Source: Symbiodinium kawagutii
Taxonomy: Eukaryota > Sar > Dinophyceae > Suessiales > Symbiodiniaceae
Assembly (NCBI GenBank): GCA_009767595.1
Contig: VSDK01004685.1
Coordinates: 599,234 to 663,233, forward strand
Length of the DNA: 64,000 nucleotides
Direction of reading: 5' to 3'
The position numbers and the translations under genes are program-made. Shown here piece by piece: positions 1 to 9,275 of the stretch; the stretch's first letter is position 1, and the number at the start of each line of letters is the position of its first letter. Below the pieces are notes generated by a model. The model was not told where the DNA came from. It ran no database searches and saw only the letters and a program-made list of their open reading frames with translations.

Positions 1-330
1 ATATGAGATTAAATATGGTTGATTGAAAGGATATCATCGAAGTCCATGATGGTGAACTAATCAGAGTCAACATATGAGTGGGATCTTCTCTATCTATCCG
101 GCGTTGTATGCCGGTTCACAAATACCCAGACCGAATCAAGCAGCAAGAAAAGCTATGAAATGAGTGGTGTATATACAGAGTATGGTTGTGGCCCTTTTGA
201 TGGTATACTCCCCTGTGCTCCCACTACCTATGGCCTCCCTGAATACTCTTCAGTGGCCCGTCCATCCTGATACAAAAGATCTCCCAAGGAAAAACCTGTG
301 TTGTTCAAAGAACTTCTGCCAGCACTGTTG

Positions 331-375
331 TTGCCTTGTTGTAGTTGTCGTTGATGTTGTCGGTGTTGTTGTCGG

Positions 376-406
<31 letters not shown>

Positions 407-462
407 GCTGGTGTTGTTGTTGTTGTTGTTGCTGGTGTTGTTGTTGTTGATGTTGTTGTTGC

Positions 463-494
<32 letters not shown>

Positions 495-507
495 CTGCTG
501 GTATTGT

Positions 508-540
<33 letters not shown>

Positions 541-541
541 G

Positions 542-599
<58 letters not shown>

Positions 600-660
600 T
601 TGTTGTTGTTGTTGTTGCTGTTGCTGCTGGTGTTGGTGTTGTTGTTGATGATGTTGTTGA
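331..660. repeat. GTT/GCT trinucleotide tract
   Basis: An interrupted run of gttgtt, gttgct and ggtgtt units fills about 330 bases up to a unique segment before the assembly gap. All long open frames here (poly-Val, poly-Leu) follow from the three-base period, so I do not call a gene. The interruptions (gat, ggt, gct) occur in clusters, which suggests repeated internal duplications. Confidence 0.9.
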
Positions 661-812
661 TTCTTGTTGGTTTGTTACATCCTATTTTAAAGCGTTATCA
701 CCCATATGTGTGTCATAGTTTAACATCAGCCATCCATGCTCTTGTCGGAAACGCGTGCTCGCCCGCACCTGCCCCAAGCCTGTCGGGGCTGCCAGCCACA
801 AGATGAGCCTCC

Positions 813-1347
813 NNNNNNNNNNNNNNNNNNNNNNNNNNNNNNNNNNNNNNNNNNNNNNNNNNNNNNNNNNNNNNNNNNNNNNNNNNNNNNNNNNNNNNNN
901 NNNNNNNNNNNNNNNNNNNNNNNNNNNNNNNNNNNNNNNNNNNNNNNNNNNNNNNNNNNNNNNNNNNNNNNNNNNNNNNNNNNNNNNNNNNNNNNNNNNN
1001 NNNNNNNNNNNNNNNNNNNNNNNNNNNNNNNNNNNNNNNNNNNNNNNNNNNNNNNNNNNNNNNNNNNNNNNNNNNNNNNNNNNNNNNNNNNNNNNNNNNN
1101 NNNNNNNNNNNNNNNNNNNNNNNNNNNNNNNNNNNNNNNNNNNNNNNNNNNNNNNNNNNNNNNNNNNNNNNNNNNNNNNNNNNNNNNNNNNNNNNNNNNN
1201 NNNNNNNNNNNNNNNNNNNNNNNNNNNNNNNNNNNNNNNNNNNNNNNNNNNNNNNNNNNNNNNNNNNNNNNNNNNNNNNNNNNNNNNNNNNNNNNNNNNN
1301 NNNNNNNNNNNNNNNNNNNNNNNNNNNNNNNNNNNNNNNNNNNNNNN
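813..1347. other. Assembly gap (535 N)
   Basis: Only N is given here. Low-complexity tracts stand on both sides, so the gap probably comes from repeat collapse during assembly. Open frames that cross it are meaningless. Confidence 0.99.
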
Positions 1348-1386
1348 CGACGACGACGACGACAACGACAACGACAACGACAACGA

Positions 1387-1419
<33 letters not shown>

Positions 1420-1530
1420 CAACGACAACAACGACAACAACGACGACAACGACAACAACGACGACGACGACAACGACAACAACGACAACAACGACAACAA
1501 CGACGACAACGACAACGACAACAACAACAC
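1348..1530. repeat. GAC-based hexanucleotide tract (GACAAC/GACAGC)
   Basis: The right edge of the gap is a run of cgacga, cgacaa and cgacag units. It becomes unique sequence near 1531. It could encode Asp/Asn/Ser repeats in one frame, but no flanking coding signal supports that. Confidence 0.9.
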
Positions 1531-2550
1531 CATTTCTCACAGAAAACAGTGATGGATCTGTCCAACTCTCTTGATCCTTTCGCAAAAGCCACTCACAGCG
1601 TTACTGAGAAGGTCCAGGTGTTTCATTTGTCAGTTCTAGTCCAACAACTGATAAACCTGGAGGGTGAATCCGCATCACCGGTGCCCCTGAGATCCAGCCA
1701 TCTCTGGGAAATGGCGAAGCCATTTCATCAAAGGTTCCCCAAAAGTTGCCAAGCAGTCTTGGAGATCATTGTTTTTTGTGTCAGGAATGCACTCACCCTA
1801 TGGACCAGCAGAACGTAATAACAACTTGGCCGCTGCCGAATCCAAACCCGAAGGAGCCAGGAATGGTCAATGTTGGAGAGCACCTGAAAGAACTTGGAAC
1901 CTCAAAACTTCTGTACATGCGAAATGCTGTTGCTTTGTACTAATTTCATGGACTCATGAATGATACTGTACTGATAAAGAAGACTTGAATATATGATTGA
2001 TCCACTCAGCACTGCATCCATCTCGAAATCAATCTGTGAATATTTGCACATGGCACATTATAGCGCATCGAGTTGTGATGAGCGATAACAAAGAACACCA
2101 GTTGCAAGACCAGTTGTTTCATCCATAAATAGATTTGCGTACTGTAGGGATGTGGACTGCCACTAGATCATGTCAGCCAAAACAAGGCAGTTTTGCTGAG
2201 ATGTTCGTTTCTACTCCATCGGCAAACTGAATCAAATAGGAGTCGATGACTAGCTTTTGCAAAACAAGACAATACAACAACAAAATTAAACCAAGTCAAA
2301 TCAAACCCGATAAATCACCGTGAGAATTCTGTCCAATTCATCAACAAGTTGGTCTGTCACACAAACAATCCGACATTAAATTGCAAATAATATAAGTTGA
2401 TATAATGAATAATTAACATTATAATCCACAACAGTGGCTATTAACAATGGGCTAATTACTAAGCATGTTATATCAGTTCATCATAGTTGATGTAGTCAAA
2501 AACATTGTCAACAAACCAGTGTCTATCAACCATGAAGCATTGTCAACATT
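1531..2550. other. Stretch without recognised gene
   Basis: Unique, AT-rich sequence. Two overlapping short plus-strand frames at 1746-1963 show no third-position GC enrichment. I see no splice-bounded exon island. Confidence 0.5.
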
Positions 2551-2656
2551 TGGGTGTGTACCAAAATAGTGGTACCCCGAAAAAAACAAATGGTGTCCTA
2601 GTAAAATCAATTTTTGGTGGGGACCCGTTGGTTACTCTATTTTCTCACATACCCAT
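2551..2656. mobile_element. MITE-like element, family C
   Basis: The left end reads tgggtgtgtaccaaaata and the right end reads attttctcacataccca, which is an imperfect inverted repeat. Inside each end stand ggtacccc and ggggacccgttgg. The copy at 29116-29218 shares both ends. It abuts a family B element at 2657. Non-autonomous: no coding capacity. Confidence 0.55.
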
Positions 2657-2785
2657 TTGGCACTGGGTCAAAAGCCCATACCCCTGGTTCCCCAAGCATA
2701 TTAACCAGGCTAGTTTCCCTATTTCTTGTTGGTGAATATTCCCCCAGTAGTTGGTCGATTAAAGCCATGACCCATAGCCATATCA
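2657..2785. mobile_element. MITE-like element, family B
   Basis: Reads from ggcactgggtcaaaagcc to gacccatagccatat. The ends are an imperfect inverted pair (consensus atggctatgggtcaa). The interior has ccctggttcccc, aaccaggc, and gttggtgaatattccccc, and other family B copies share these in reverse complement. Partial family B ends recur at 2866-2950 and 3035-3050. Confidence 0.6.
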
Positions 2786-3075
2786 TGTTGGTTGCTGGAT
2801 ATTCCATGGGATGTTTCCTACTGTTGGTCATTATCCCCCATGCTTGATTAAAGCCTTCACCCATAGCCAGTTCTCAACCATCTATACCCTATTATTGTTG
2901 GTTATTATCCCCCATTATTGTTGGTTGATATAGACCCATAGCCATGTATAGCTGGCATATCTTACTATAACCTATCATTAACCATTAACCAGCTAAGTTT
3001 CACCATTAATGATGGTTAACTGCTTGACCCATAGCCATCTCTCAACCATACCAGGCAGTTGCAGCTCCACTCAAC

Positions 3076-3135
3076 CGGTGCACCAGCAGAAGATCAGCGA
3101 CAGGATGACGCCCGACGTGATCTCCGTGGAGTGGC
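3076..3135 (-). CDS. Predicted exon, membrane-helix segment
   Basis: A 60-base GC island bounded on the minus strand by an AG|GCC acceptor and a GTTGAG donor. The frame between them reads HSTEITSGVILSLIFCWCT, and every third codon position is G or C. The hydrophobic run looks like part of a transmembrane helix. It could be a late exon of the glutathione S-transferase gene upstream (7792-7932), but it has no GST similarity. More likely it belongs to another minus-strand gene that continues off the left edge. Protein identity unknown. Confidence 0.5.
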
Positions 3136-3902
3136 CTAGCGGAGCGGTGGATCCATAAAGGTGACAGCAGGTGTTCCAAGCAGTTCACTAGGAAGAGTCG
3201 ACGAGGTGAATAGTAGGGACCAGTGGTTAGATGGTGAAATAGGTGGTTAGATAGGTGGTTTAATAGATGGTTAATGGTGGTTAGATAGGTGGTTAATAAT
3301 GGTGACTTTGGGCGAATTTATGGTTGATGAATGCTGAATAGTGGTGAGTAGTGGTTAATAGATAATTAAAACTGGTGAGCCTGAGCGAACAATGTTAGTA
3401 ACCATCACTGATTACCAAGTTGATCAGCCATGTTAACCACCATTATTCAACCAAGCGATTAATCATGGTTGATCAGCCAATGTTGATAGTGGAATTAATC
3501 GCTATTCAACCATTTATAGGCCGCGCTTAAGGTGATGGTGGTTAACAAGTGGTTGAACACCGGTGGGTAGTGAATTATTAATCATCACTATTCGTGAATG
3601 GGGATTTACCATGACCATGAATGCACTACAGGTAAGGTAAGATCTCACGCTGTTGTACAGCACTACATGCTTCCACGGCCGGTACCCTGGCCCGTGGGCG
3701 CAGGGGCGGCGTGACTAGCACCTTTTTTCAACCACCACGATTCGTCGGCTTAGTTGTATTGCCCCTGAGACCTGTCTGTGAGATTTGATCAAATCGCAAG
3801 CCAGGAGATTTATAAGTATTGTGTCCGTCACTGCCACAGAAGGCACACAGCCTTGCGGGATGCAGTGGCGAAGGCACAAGAGAAGGCAGGAAATCATGCT
3901 AT
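3136..3902. other. Repeat-rich stretch, no gene seen
   Basis: Dominated by many degenerate ggtggttagata and gttaaccaccat motifs at 3200-3600. These are the same pyrimidine/purine words that fill introns across the window. I see no coding island until the LINE begins. Confidence 0.5.
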
Positions 3903-4701
3903 TTAGACGGTTCGCAATCTCAATGCTGTCCCCACCCTTGAAATCACTGAGCCTATCCGAACTATCCGATCAATGGTTTCCTCCGCAGTGGGCGCAGGTG
4001 ACAAAGATGTCCTTAAGAAATCCATGGGGCACAAGCCCAAGGGAGTGGGCCGGAGGTCCTGAGTGGCCGGACATGCGCAAACGAAATGCAGCAGGCCGAC
4101 GGCACGCGCCGAACAGAAGGGGCAATGGGCAAACAAAGTAACAAAGTGACCTGATGCCTCAGAGAGAATCGGCGCGCCGCCTAAAATACGGGCAACCATC
4201 CAAATGCGATGAAAATGCCAAAGAGTTGTTGGCCAGCATGCCCACTGATCTCTGGCAGTCCAAGGCTGACGCAAAGGGACGAGGTCCGCATAAGGGATCA
4301 AACCATCAGAATTAAGTTTAGCAAGTAGGCCAGAAAACCAATCAAGATCAACCTGGCGCACACAGGGGAGAACATAGCAGCGGCAATAGTGGGACAAAAA
4401 CGATTTCCTAGCTTTAGGACTAACAGCAACATCGTCCGGAATAGAAAATAAATTGCCCCAAAGATAAATCAACAGCCAATTCTTTGGTCAAGATCTGCCA
4501 AGATGCCCGCATCCAAGAATCAGGGAGGTTTGCAGAGTGGAGATTACTTGCTGTGATGCGGGCAGGGTGGTCAACAGGCAGGCAGGCAAGCCTTGCGCGA
4601 AGCATGACTATGCTCTTGGCAAGCCATGTGCCAGCTCTAGTCAGAAGCCTCGTTTCAGCTAGGGCCGCGCATGACTGCCAAGGTGCGCTGATTGAGGGCA
4701 A
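3903..4701 (-). pseudogene. LINE C-terminal region with zinc-knuckle-like motif
   Basis: Two overlapping minus frames (4701-4420 and 4472-3903) carry the post-RT region. The second contains QWACWPTTLWHFHRIW and CPFCSARAVGLLHFVCAC, a cysteine/histidine cluster in the position of the C-terminal zinc-binding domain of many LINE ORF2 proteins. The frame switch near 4470 and another near 4690 indicate decay. The stop lies at 3903. Confidence 0.6.
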
Positions 4702-4810
4702 GACAAGAAGGCTTTGGCAACAATGTATTGCGCCTCATTCAACCTCTTCACCACCATCGACCAACCACCCTGGCAAGAGGCAAGAATTTCACATCCGTGC
4801 AAGGCACCAC

Positions 4811-5182
4811 TCAGAATCCTGGAATGGAACTGAGTGGCCATGGCCGGTATATGCCAAAACCATGCGAACTCATACCAGCTGCTAGTTTTAGACCATTGGA
4901 TTGCATCTCTGCAATTGCCCGTTCAAGCAAAGGATTGTCAAGTGTGACACCTAGCAGTTTGACATGGTCAACCATAGTGACAGGGTGCCCACAAAGGGCG
5001 CCAAAGCTGTTTGGCGGGTCAGTGAAAGGCAGACGAGGAGGCCTAAAAACGAGGACTTTCGGGCCCTTCTTACCTCCCGCAAAATGGCAACGCCACAAAT
5101 TAGCATGGTGGGAGAGTGTCTGGTTGATTAGCTGCAGCCGATCCACATCCTCAGTAAGTGCAATCGCGTCATCGACATACAT
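4811..5182 (-). pseudogene. LINE reverse transcriptase, catalytic YVDD segment
   Basis: The frame opens MYVDDAIALTEDVDRLQLIN, the catalytic aspartate pair of a reverse transcriptase, followed by a GGKKGPKVLVF stretch (the usual '..Kt..m.f' thumb-side motif) and HVKLLGVTLD. These are standard landmarks of RVT_1 proteins of LINE elements. The frame ends at 4811. Related sequence resumes in another frame from about 4841 (ILSGALHGCEILASCQGG), which marks a frameshift. The copy is therefore not intact. Confidence 0.85.
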
Positions 5183-5240
5183 CTGAAAAGGAAAACAAAA
5201 AACAAGGGGAACGAGAATTGACGGAAGGGAAAAAAGGCAC
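5183..5240 (-). other. 58-base intron inside the LINE RT
   Basis: On the minus strand the segment starts GTGCCT after an AGAGAG exon end and finishes with a pyrimidine-rich tract and TTTTCAG. Its length is not a multiple of three. Removing it joins VVYRE in phase 0 to MYVDDAIAL, the spacing expected between the QG box and the YVDD catalytic box. Without splicing the upstream frame reads through to an unrelated tail that stops at 5169. The evidence is sequence only; no transcript was seen. Confidence 0.7.
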
Positions 5241-5561
5241 CTCTCTATAAACTACGTTGACTGCAGAAATCAGCGTTTTAGTGTAAAGGCCGAAAAGGTG
5301 GACCCCACTCTGCTTGCCTTGGCCAATACTATTATGTTCTAAAGTAGCTAGTGCCCCTATAAGCTGCCCGACTCTTATTCTGACCTGTTCACGGCCAAGC
5401 GCCACATCCGCTGTCAGCCAATTCCAACCAGTCAGGCCAGCGTGCCAAAGCAGCCATCGAAGCATAATTCGTGGGACGGACTCAAATCCGCGCTCCAAAT
5501 CTGCGACTTGCAACAGAGAGGGTAGTTGATGGAACATGCGGCACTGCAACACCATCACCAC
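5241..5561 (-). pseudogene. LINE reverse transcriptase, palm N-terminal part
   Basis: The open frame reads LERGFESVPRIMLRWLLWHA, then a region ending LFGLYTKTLISAVNVVYRE. In known non-LTR RTs this order corresponds to the AFD.V motif, the finger/palm linker, and the QG..SP.LF box. Here the box is altered to QGKQSGVHLFG, so a usual Ser-Pro pair is missing. The frame runs into a GTGCCT donor at 5240 and continues after a short intron at 5182. Upstream RT motifs are not recognisable. Confidence 0.75.
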
Positions 5562-5579
5562 CCCTAGTGCGAGCGTTAA

Positions 5580-6326
5580 GTGTTCGTAGACATGAAGGAC
5601 TGGACCGCGGCCTCTGCCTCACCTCTTTGCCTGCTGGCCCTTAATGGAGCCGGCTGTCGCGGAACAGGGCTAGAGAGCGTGGAACAAACCGGAACGGCAG
5701 GCTTTGTGACATGGCCCAGCAAGACCCTCAAATCCTGGCTCCTAACTTCCAGCTTCGGCTTCTTCAAGGAGGCTGGGAAGCATTCCGGTGTAGAGCCGTA
5801 GGTCGTGTAGGCAAAGGAATTTCTGATGCATCATGGACTGTCTGCGGGCAAAGCTTGGCCCAGCTGGGCACATTGCCGGAGACTTCGCCATGACATTCTT
5901 CATGGAAATGGTGGTGGGTGAGCTCACAAGCCCAACCGACCGCCCATTTGGGCATAGGCTCCCGTTGACGCCGGAGCTCATCAGTCAACTCATCAGCCCA
6001 CTTCTCTGCCCACGCTGGGAGAGGAACAGAGGCAGGACTGTGAGGAACTTGCTCTTGACTTGAAAAAACTTCAGTGTCCACCTGAGTTGGCTCAATGCTG
6101 CTCATATCCTCATTTTTGCGGTCAGTATTCAATCGTTGTGGCTGCGAAGTCCATGGAAGACCTGGAATCGTCTCAGCATCAGACTCATTGACTTGAGCCT
6201 CCACTGAGTGAATCCATTGCTGGAGCGCCACGTGGACCCTGCTGCGCGGGCTGAGGGACATGGCATTGTTTGCGATGCCAAAACGCAGACTAGGTGCTCG
6301 CCTAGGCGCCGGTCTGCTTTGAGCAT
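5580..6326 (-). pseudogene. Unrecognised coding-like segment upstream of LINE RT
   Basis: Minus-strand frames at 6326-6129, 6261-5764 and 5767-5576 overlap and shift. The middle frame (165 codons) is rich in Pro, Glu, Trp and His (for example WAEKWADELTDELRRQREPM and WAVGWACELTHHHF). It has no motif I know. It could be the N-terminal part of the LINE or a piece of an interrupted host gene. Its position directly 5' of the RT and its degraded state favour the first. Confidence 0.35.
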
Positions 6327-6439
6327 GATGGATCCGACAAAAAAAAGTAATTCAACACATTCGGAGCCATGTGCATGTCACACATTCCGAAGATAGACAA
6401 AAAAGGAAACAGAGAAACATTCCACAAGAGATTACACAA

Positions 6440-7039
6440 TTACTCACAGTCGGTATTCTGAAATTGTTACTGCCTCATGGGTCGGCGTGAGGCCTGCACA
6501 AACACCACCCCAGACCGCCTCAATGACTATAGCGGTCACTGTGTCCACAAGTTTGTGAATGTATGTGAAGTGCACGCTTAAACATGGGTCGGCCGGCGTG
6601 TACAAACAGGACCTTAGTAAGCATGTGTGCGACAGTACACGCAAGATACCAACTAAACAAAAAGATGCACTGCGTCAAATTTGTGACTTACTTCCACTTA
6701 TGCTTCACCTCCCAAAGTCTACTCCTCGGAAACTCGCCGATCGACAATGCATGGCGAAAGAGAAGAAAGCAAAAAAAAAAACTTCACAGGCCACCAAAAA
6801 CGCACAAGGCCCTCTCCATCCATCAAAAAAAACAAGGAAGAAAAAAGAAGGGCCAACAAAGCAAAGGCAAAACAGGCACCACCAGGGAGCCAAAGCAAGG
6901 TCGTCATCCTGTCTACATCAGTACTTTGCCTTTTCGTCTCCACAAAAAGACCGTAGAGATCCAGCGAAACGCAGGTTACATGACTGGCTGATGCAGTACC
7001 CAAGTCAAAACGCTTCCACCAGCCAAGATTGCAGCAAAA
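6440..7039. other. Stretch without recognised gene
   Basis: A-rich on the plus strand (several runs of 6-10 A at 6770-6860). The lysine-rich frame here results from base composition. I see nothing else. Confidence 0.4.
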
Positions 7040-7215
7040 GCACGGGCTGCGGGATAGATTTGATTAACATGTCTCAGTTGATCCTGGACCCCAAAGCTGT
7101 CACCACCAAACGCTGGACTGCCCTAGGTCACAACACTTCCATCCGTCAAGATTGCCGCAAAGGCATCAGATGTGGCATATATCGGCTGAGCATTTTGCAA
7201 CTGATCCTGGATTGA
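7040..7215 (-). pseudogene. RCC1-like repeat fragment of dinoflagellate type
   Basis: Minus-strand translation gives two tandem units: IQDQLQNAQPIYATSDAFAA followed by ILTDGSVVT, then VQDQLRHVNQIYPAARAFAA followed by ILAGGSVLTW. From memory, 'VQDQL..V.QI.AT..AFAAIL.DGSVVTWG' is a hallmark of large RCC1/HERC-like repeat families in Symbiodiniaceae. An in-frame TAG replaces the Trp codon after the first unit, so the fragment is broken. It lies in the presumed first intron of the GST gene and is probably a relic of a duplicated or retroposed repeat. Confidence 0.75.
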
Positions 7216-7319
7216 TCCTGGTATGCCTACTTCTGCTTTCCCCGCTGGAACACTGGTTTTCATGCATGATCTTGTCAACGTTGGAACGTGGGTCTGTTTT
7301 GCTGAATCACAGTGGAACT

Positions 7320-7480
7320 CCAACATGAAAGACTTGCAGCCCACGTCTGCGCAAGATGCATGCAATAAGTCGAATCCAGTTTCAGTTTTTCCCCATGGAG
7401 CTCCAACTAGGCGCGGCTTCGGCCGTCCCCTTCCCCAAAGATATTTAGCTTTTTTTCTCGGGGGCACAAAAAACAGCGCA
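7320..7480 (-). other. Conserved-looking non-exonic segment
   Basis: The minus strand reads FVPPRKKAKYLWGRGRPKPR then LVGAPWGKTETGFDLLHASC in one open frame, bridging the GST exon and the RCC1-like fragment. The continuous 269-codon frame is unlikely to be one protein, because the GST exon should be spliced off at 7791. I vaguely recall similar word strings in dinoflagellate repeats but cannot prove it. Confidence 0.3.
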
Positions 7481-7791
7481 GGCAGGTTTCGCGTACAGGT
7501 CTTCCGTGAGCTGCACATTTCGGCGCTTTTGCGCCGCTGTGGGTCATGCCAGATAAAGAAGGCATCGTGCAGCAGCAGACGGTCCTGGCGACCTGCCACG
7601 GCTGCAGATAGTCTGGTGCGGTAGATGCCTTCTCTTCTCAAAGCCGTATCCAACCTCTCTTGGAGTCCTGCTGCAGATACCGCGCTGCTGGCAGCCTGCA
7701 ACGCGAGATTGCCGCTGCCTGCAACGCGAGAGTGTAGCGCAGCAACCCGCTGGACAGCAGGCCGAGCACTCAACTGCGTGGCTCTGTCGAC

Positions 7792-7932
7792 GAGCCATGA
7801 ATCATACTTGAAGTCTGGGAAGATCTCAGCTAGCTCTTCCAGCAGAATGCTGGCCTTGATGCCATTCGGGGTCGCGTTGGTGTAGAGTTGTATGTTCTGT
7901 TCACCCTTTTGCAAGGGCTTGTCTTCAGCCAT
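7792..7932 (-). CDS. Glutathione S-transferase, YghU-like, first exon
   Basis: The exon encodes 47 residues starting at an ATG and containing QNIQLYTNATPNGIKASILL then EELAEIF and KYDSWL. This matches the start of the thioredoxin fold of bacterial YghU/Nu-class glutathione transferases, where LY..GTPNG.KV.IMLEEL precedes YDAWLI. These enzymes bind glutathione in the cytosol and act in disulfide or peroxide reduction. The Thr-Pro-Asn motif contacts glutathione in that class. The exon ends at a GTCGAC donor in phase 0. I find no following GST exon in the window, where the downstream side is occupied by RCC1-like debris and a LINE, so the gene may be truncated. A relict spliced leader lies upstream. 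Confidence 0.75.
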
Positions 7933-7941
7933 GACACCAGC

Positions 7942-8005
7942 CTGAGGGACCTAAATATGCCAAAATTAATCGAGCCAAATGGCTAGCTTGAGCCAAAATG
8001 GCTAC
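7942..8005 (-). promoter_or_regulatory. Relict spliced leader and trans-splice acceptor
   Basis: Minus strand 8005-7987 is GTAGCCATTTTGGCTCAAG, identical to the last 19 bases of the 22-base dinoflagellate spliced leader. It is directly followed by a degenerate second copy, CTAGCCATTTGGCTCGA, at 7986-7970. Then comes TCCCTCAG, a plausible acceptor, 10 bases before the GST ATG. Leader sequence in the genome, upstream of a start codon, is the known mark of a gene retroposed from a mature trans-spliced mRNA. Two copies suggest two rounds. Confidence 0.85.
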
Positions 8006-8019
8006 TACAGATGTAACCA

Positions 8020-8700
8020 AACTGGAATACTAACAATTATTAATGAATAGTGGTGCATCATGGTTAATTGATGGTTGATGTCAATAGGTTCTGTTGCTTT
8101 CTTTCGACTTGTTGGTCTGGTTCTACTTGTTGTTGGTTCCTGGTTGAGTACAGTGTCTCCAGTTCATTCCTGACATAAAATCACCCATAAACATAATATC
8201 ATCCACCAAACAAACAACAGAAACAGTTGGTCTTACACTAAGTCTAGACCAAATATCCCTGAACTGCTTGTATTCAAAGCCATGTGATTCACTCCCCGCG
8301 ATTCGTCAAAGCCATAGCATCATTCACCCAGAAGATGCCCAGCTACGGGCTGGACCATTGGAGCCCCAGACCCCTTGCGGTTCACATGACCAGTCCAGCT
8401 GTTGGGATGCGAGCGGGCCATTTTTCGCATGGCTATCCGCATCGAACACTTCTGACCCATACCCGCAGTCCGAAGAATTACGAACTAATGGGCCTGAGGG
8501 GTTCATGGTGTGACATTACGGCCTATGCCCTGTGTAAACAGAATGCCCGGTTAGCAGTGCTCAACACTGACAATGTCCATCACCCAACCCTTGAGGGTCC
8601 ATGTGCCGTTTGGGGAATGTTGGGGTACCAGCTTGGGACGATCACCAAGTGTGGATCTGTTATGATTTTCTGTGTTTGTAACCACTATCAATTCATTAAA
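8020..8700. other. Intergenic stretch upstream of GST, no gene seen
   Basis: No exon-like island with clean boundaries. Plus frame 8284-8733 is open for 149 codons but has random third positions. The region would contain any promoter of the GST gene; I see no recognisable element. Confidence 0.4.
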
Positions 8701-8737
8701 TGTGTGCCAATATTCACCATCATCCGATGGTAATTAG

Positions 8738-8771
8738 CATGGTGATGATGATGATGATGATGATGATGATC

Positions 8772-8803
<32 letters not shown>

Positions 8804-8807
8804 CATG
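8738..8807. repeat. Inverted GAT/ATC microsatellite hairpin
   Basis: About eleven gat units turn at 8770 into atc units on the same strand, forming a near-perfect inverted repeat. Both sides are flanked by tagcat and by a duplicated phrase (attcaccatcatc at 8713 and 8828). The two arms could fold into a long hairpin. Confidence 0.85.
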
Positions 8808-9159
8808 AATTAGCATATATTTGCCAACATTCACCATCATCGCTTTTTCAAAACTGCGTCAAACAAGGCACCAAACAAGAAAAGTCTTTAGTGACAGAAC
8901 TCTGGTGAACCATTGATGAACCACAAATTGTGGGTCACAGAAGCCAGGATTAAACACCTCGTTGACGCTCTGCTAACCTGGTTGCCTGGACAATCCACCA
9001 AAGCAACCTATTCACCGTTGTCCACAGCCATGGTGGTACCTACTGACCAACTTCATAGCCATTATTCATAGGGAACCTCACAGGCGAACGTAACTAGGGG
9101 GTACACCATGGCTTCGGACCCAGCTCATCCCGCGCTGCCCCAGGACCCTACACCCCCCT

Positions 9160-9275
9160 GGGAGGTCCCTGCAGAGTGCTGTGGTGCTCCGGTTCCGCCG
9201 CTCCGAATGGATGGCCATGGGCTTGAAGAGGCTGAGTCGCGAGTGGACGAAACACGAGGGCAGGGGGGAAGGACC
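9160..9275. CDS. Predicted exon island, strand uncertain
   Basis: A GC island with high third-position GC on both strands. Plus reading: SLQSAVVLRFRRSEWMAMGL then KRLSREWTKHEG, preceded by an AG|G acceptor and followed by a GCAGGG donor. Minus reading: SRLSLFKPMAIHSERRNRST with poorer boundaries. Splice signals favour plus, neighbouring genes favour minus. Product unknown. Confidence 0.35.

Larger units (their letters stand above)
3903..5561 (-). mobile_element. Degenerate LINE-type non-LTR retrotransposon
   Basis: Minus-strand open segments, shifted in frame relative to one another, follow the order of a LINE reverse transcriptase. First come a motif like AFDSVPR (seen as GFESVPRIML) and a GxxQG-type box (IGQGKQSGVHLF). 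Next come the catalytic YVDD box and the LLGVTLD box. Last are a C-terminal region with CPFC...HFVCAC resembling the zinc knuckle after LINE RTs. Frame changes near 4830, 4690 and 4470 show decay, so the copy is probably dead. No LTRs, integrase or endonuclease were found. The 5' limit is unclear and may reach 6326. Confidence 0.85.

Noticed and set aside
164..806. Long plus frames rich in Val or Leu
   Set aside because: Created by the GTT/GCT trinucleotide tract; every phase is open.
682..1818. Frames of 265-360 codons across the N run
   Set aside because: Most of each is unknown sequence and the rest is hexanucleotide repeat.
3785..5186. Plus-strand frames of 118-164 codons
   Set aside because: Antisense shadows of the LINE reverse transcriptase on the minus strand.
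6559..7215. 218-codon lysine-rich plus frame
   Set aside because: Follows A-rich composition and ends antisense to the RCC1-like fragment; no motif.
7123..7932. Single 269-codon protein
   Set aside because: The frame fuses a GST exon, a spacer and a broken RCC1-like repeat; a GTCGAC donor at 7791 is the expected end of the exon.
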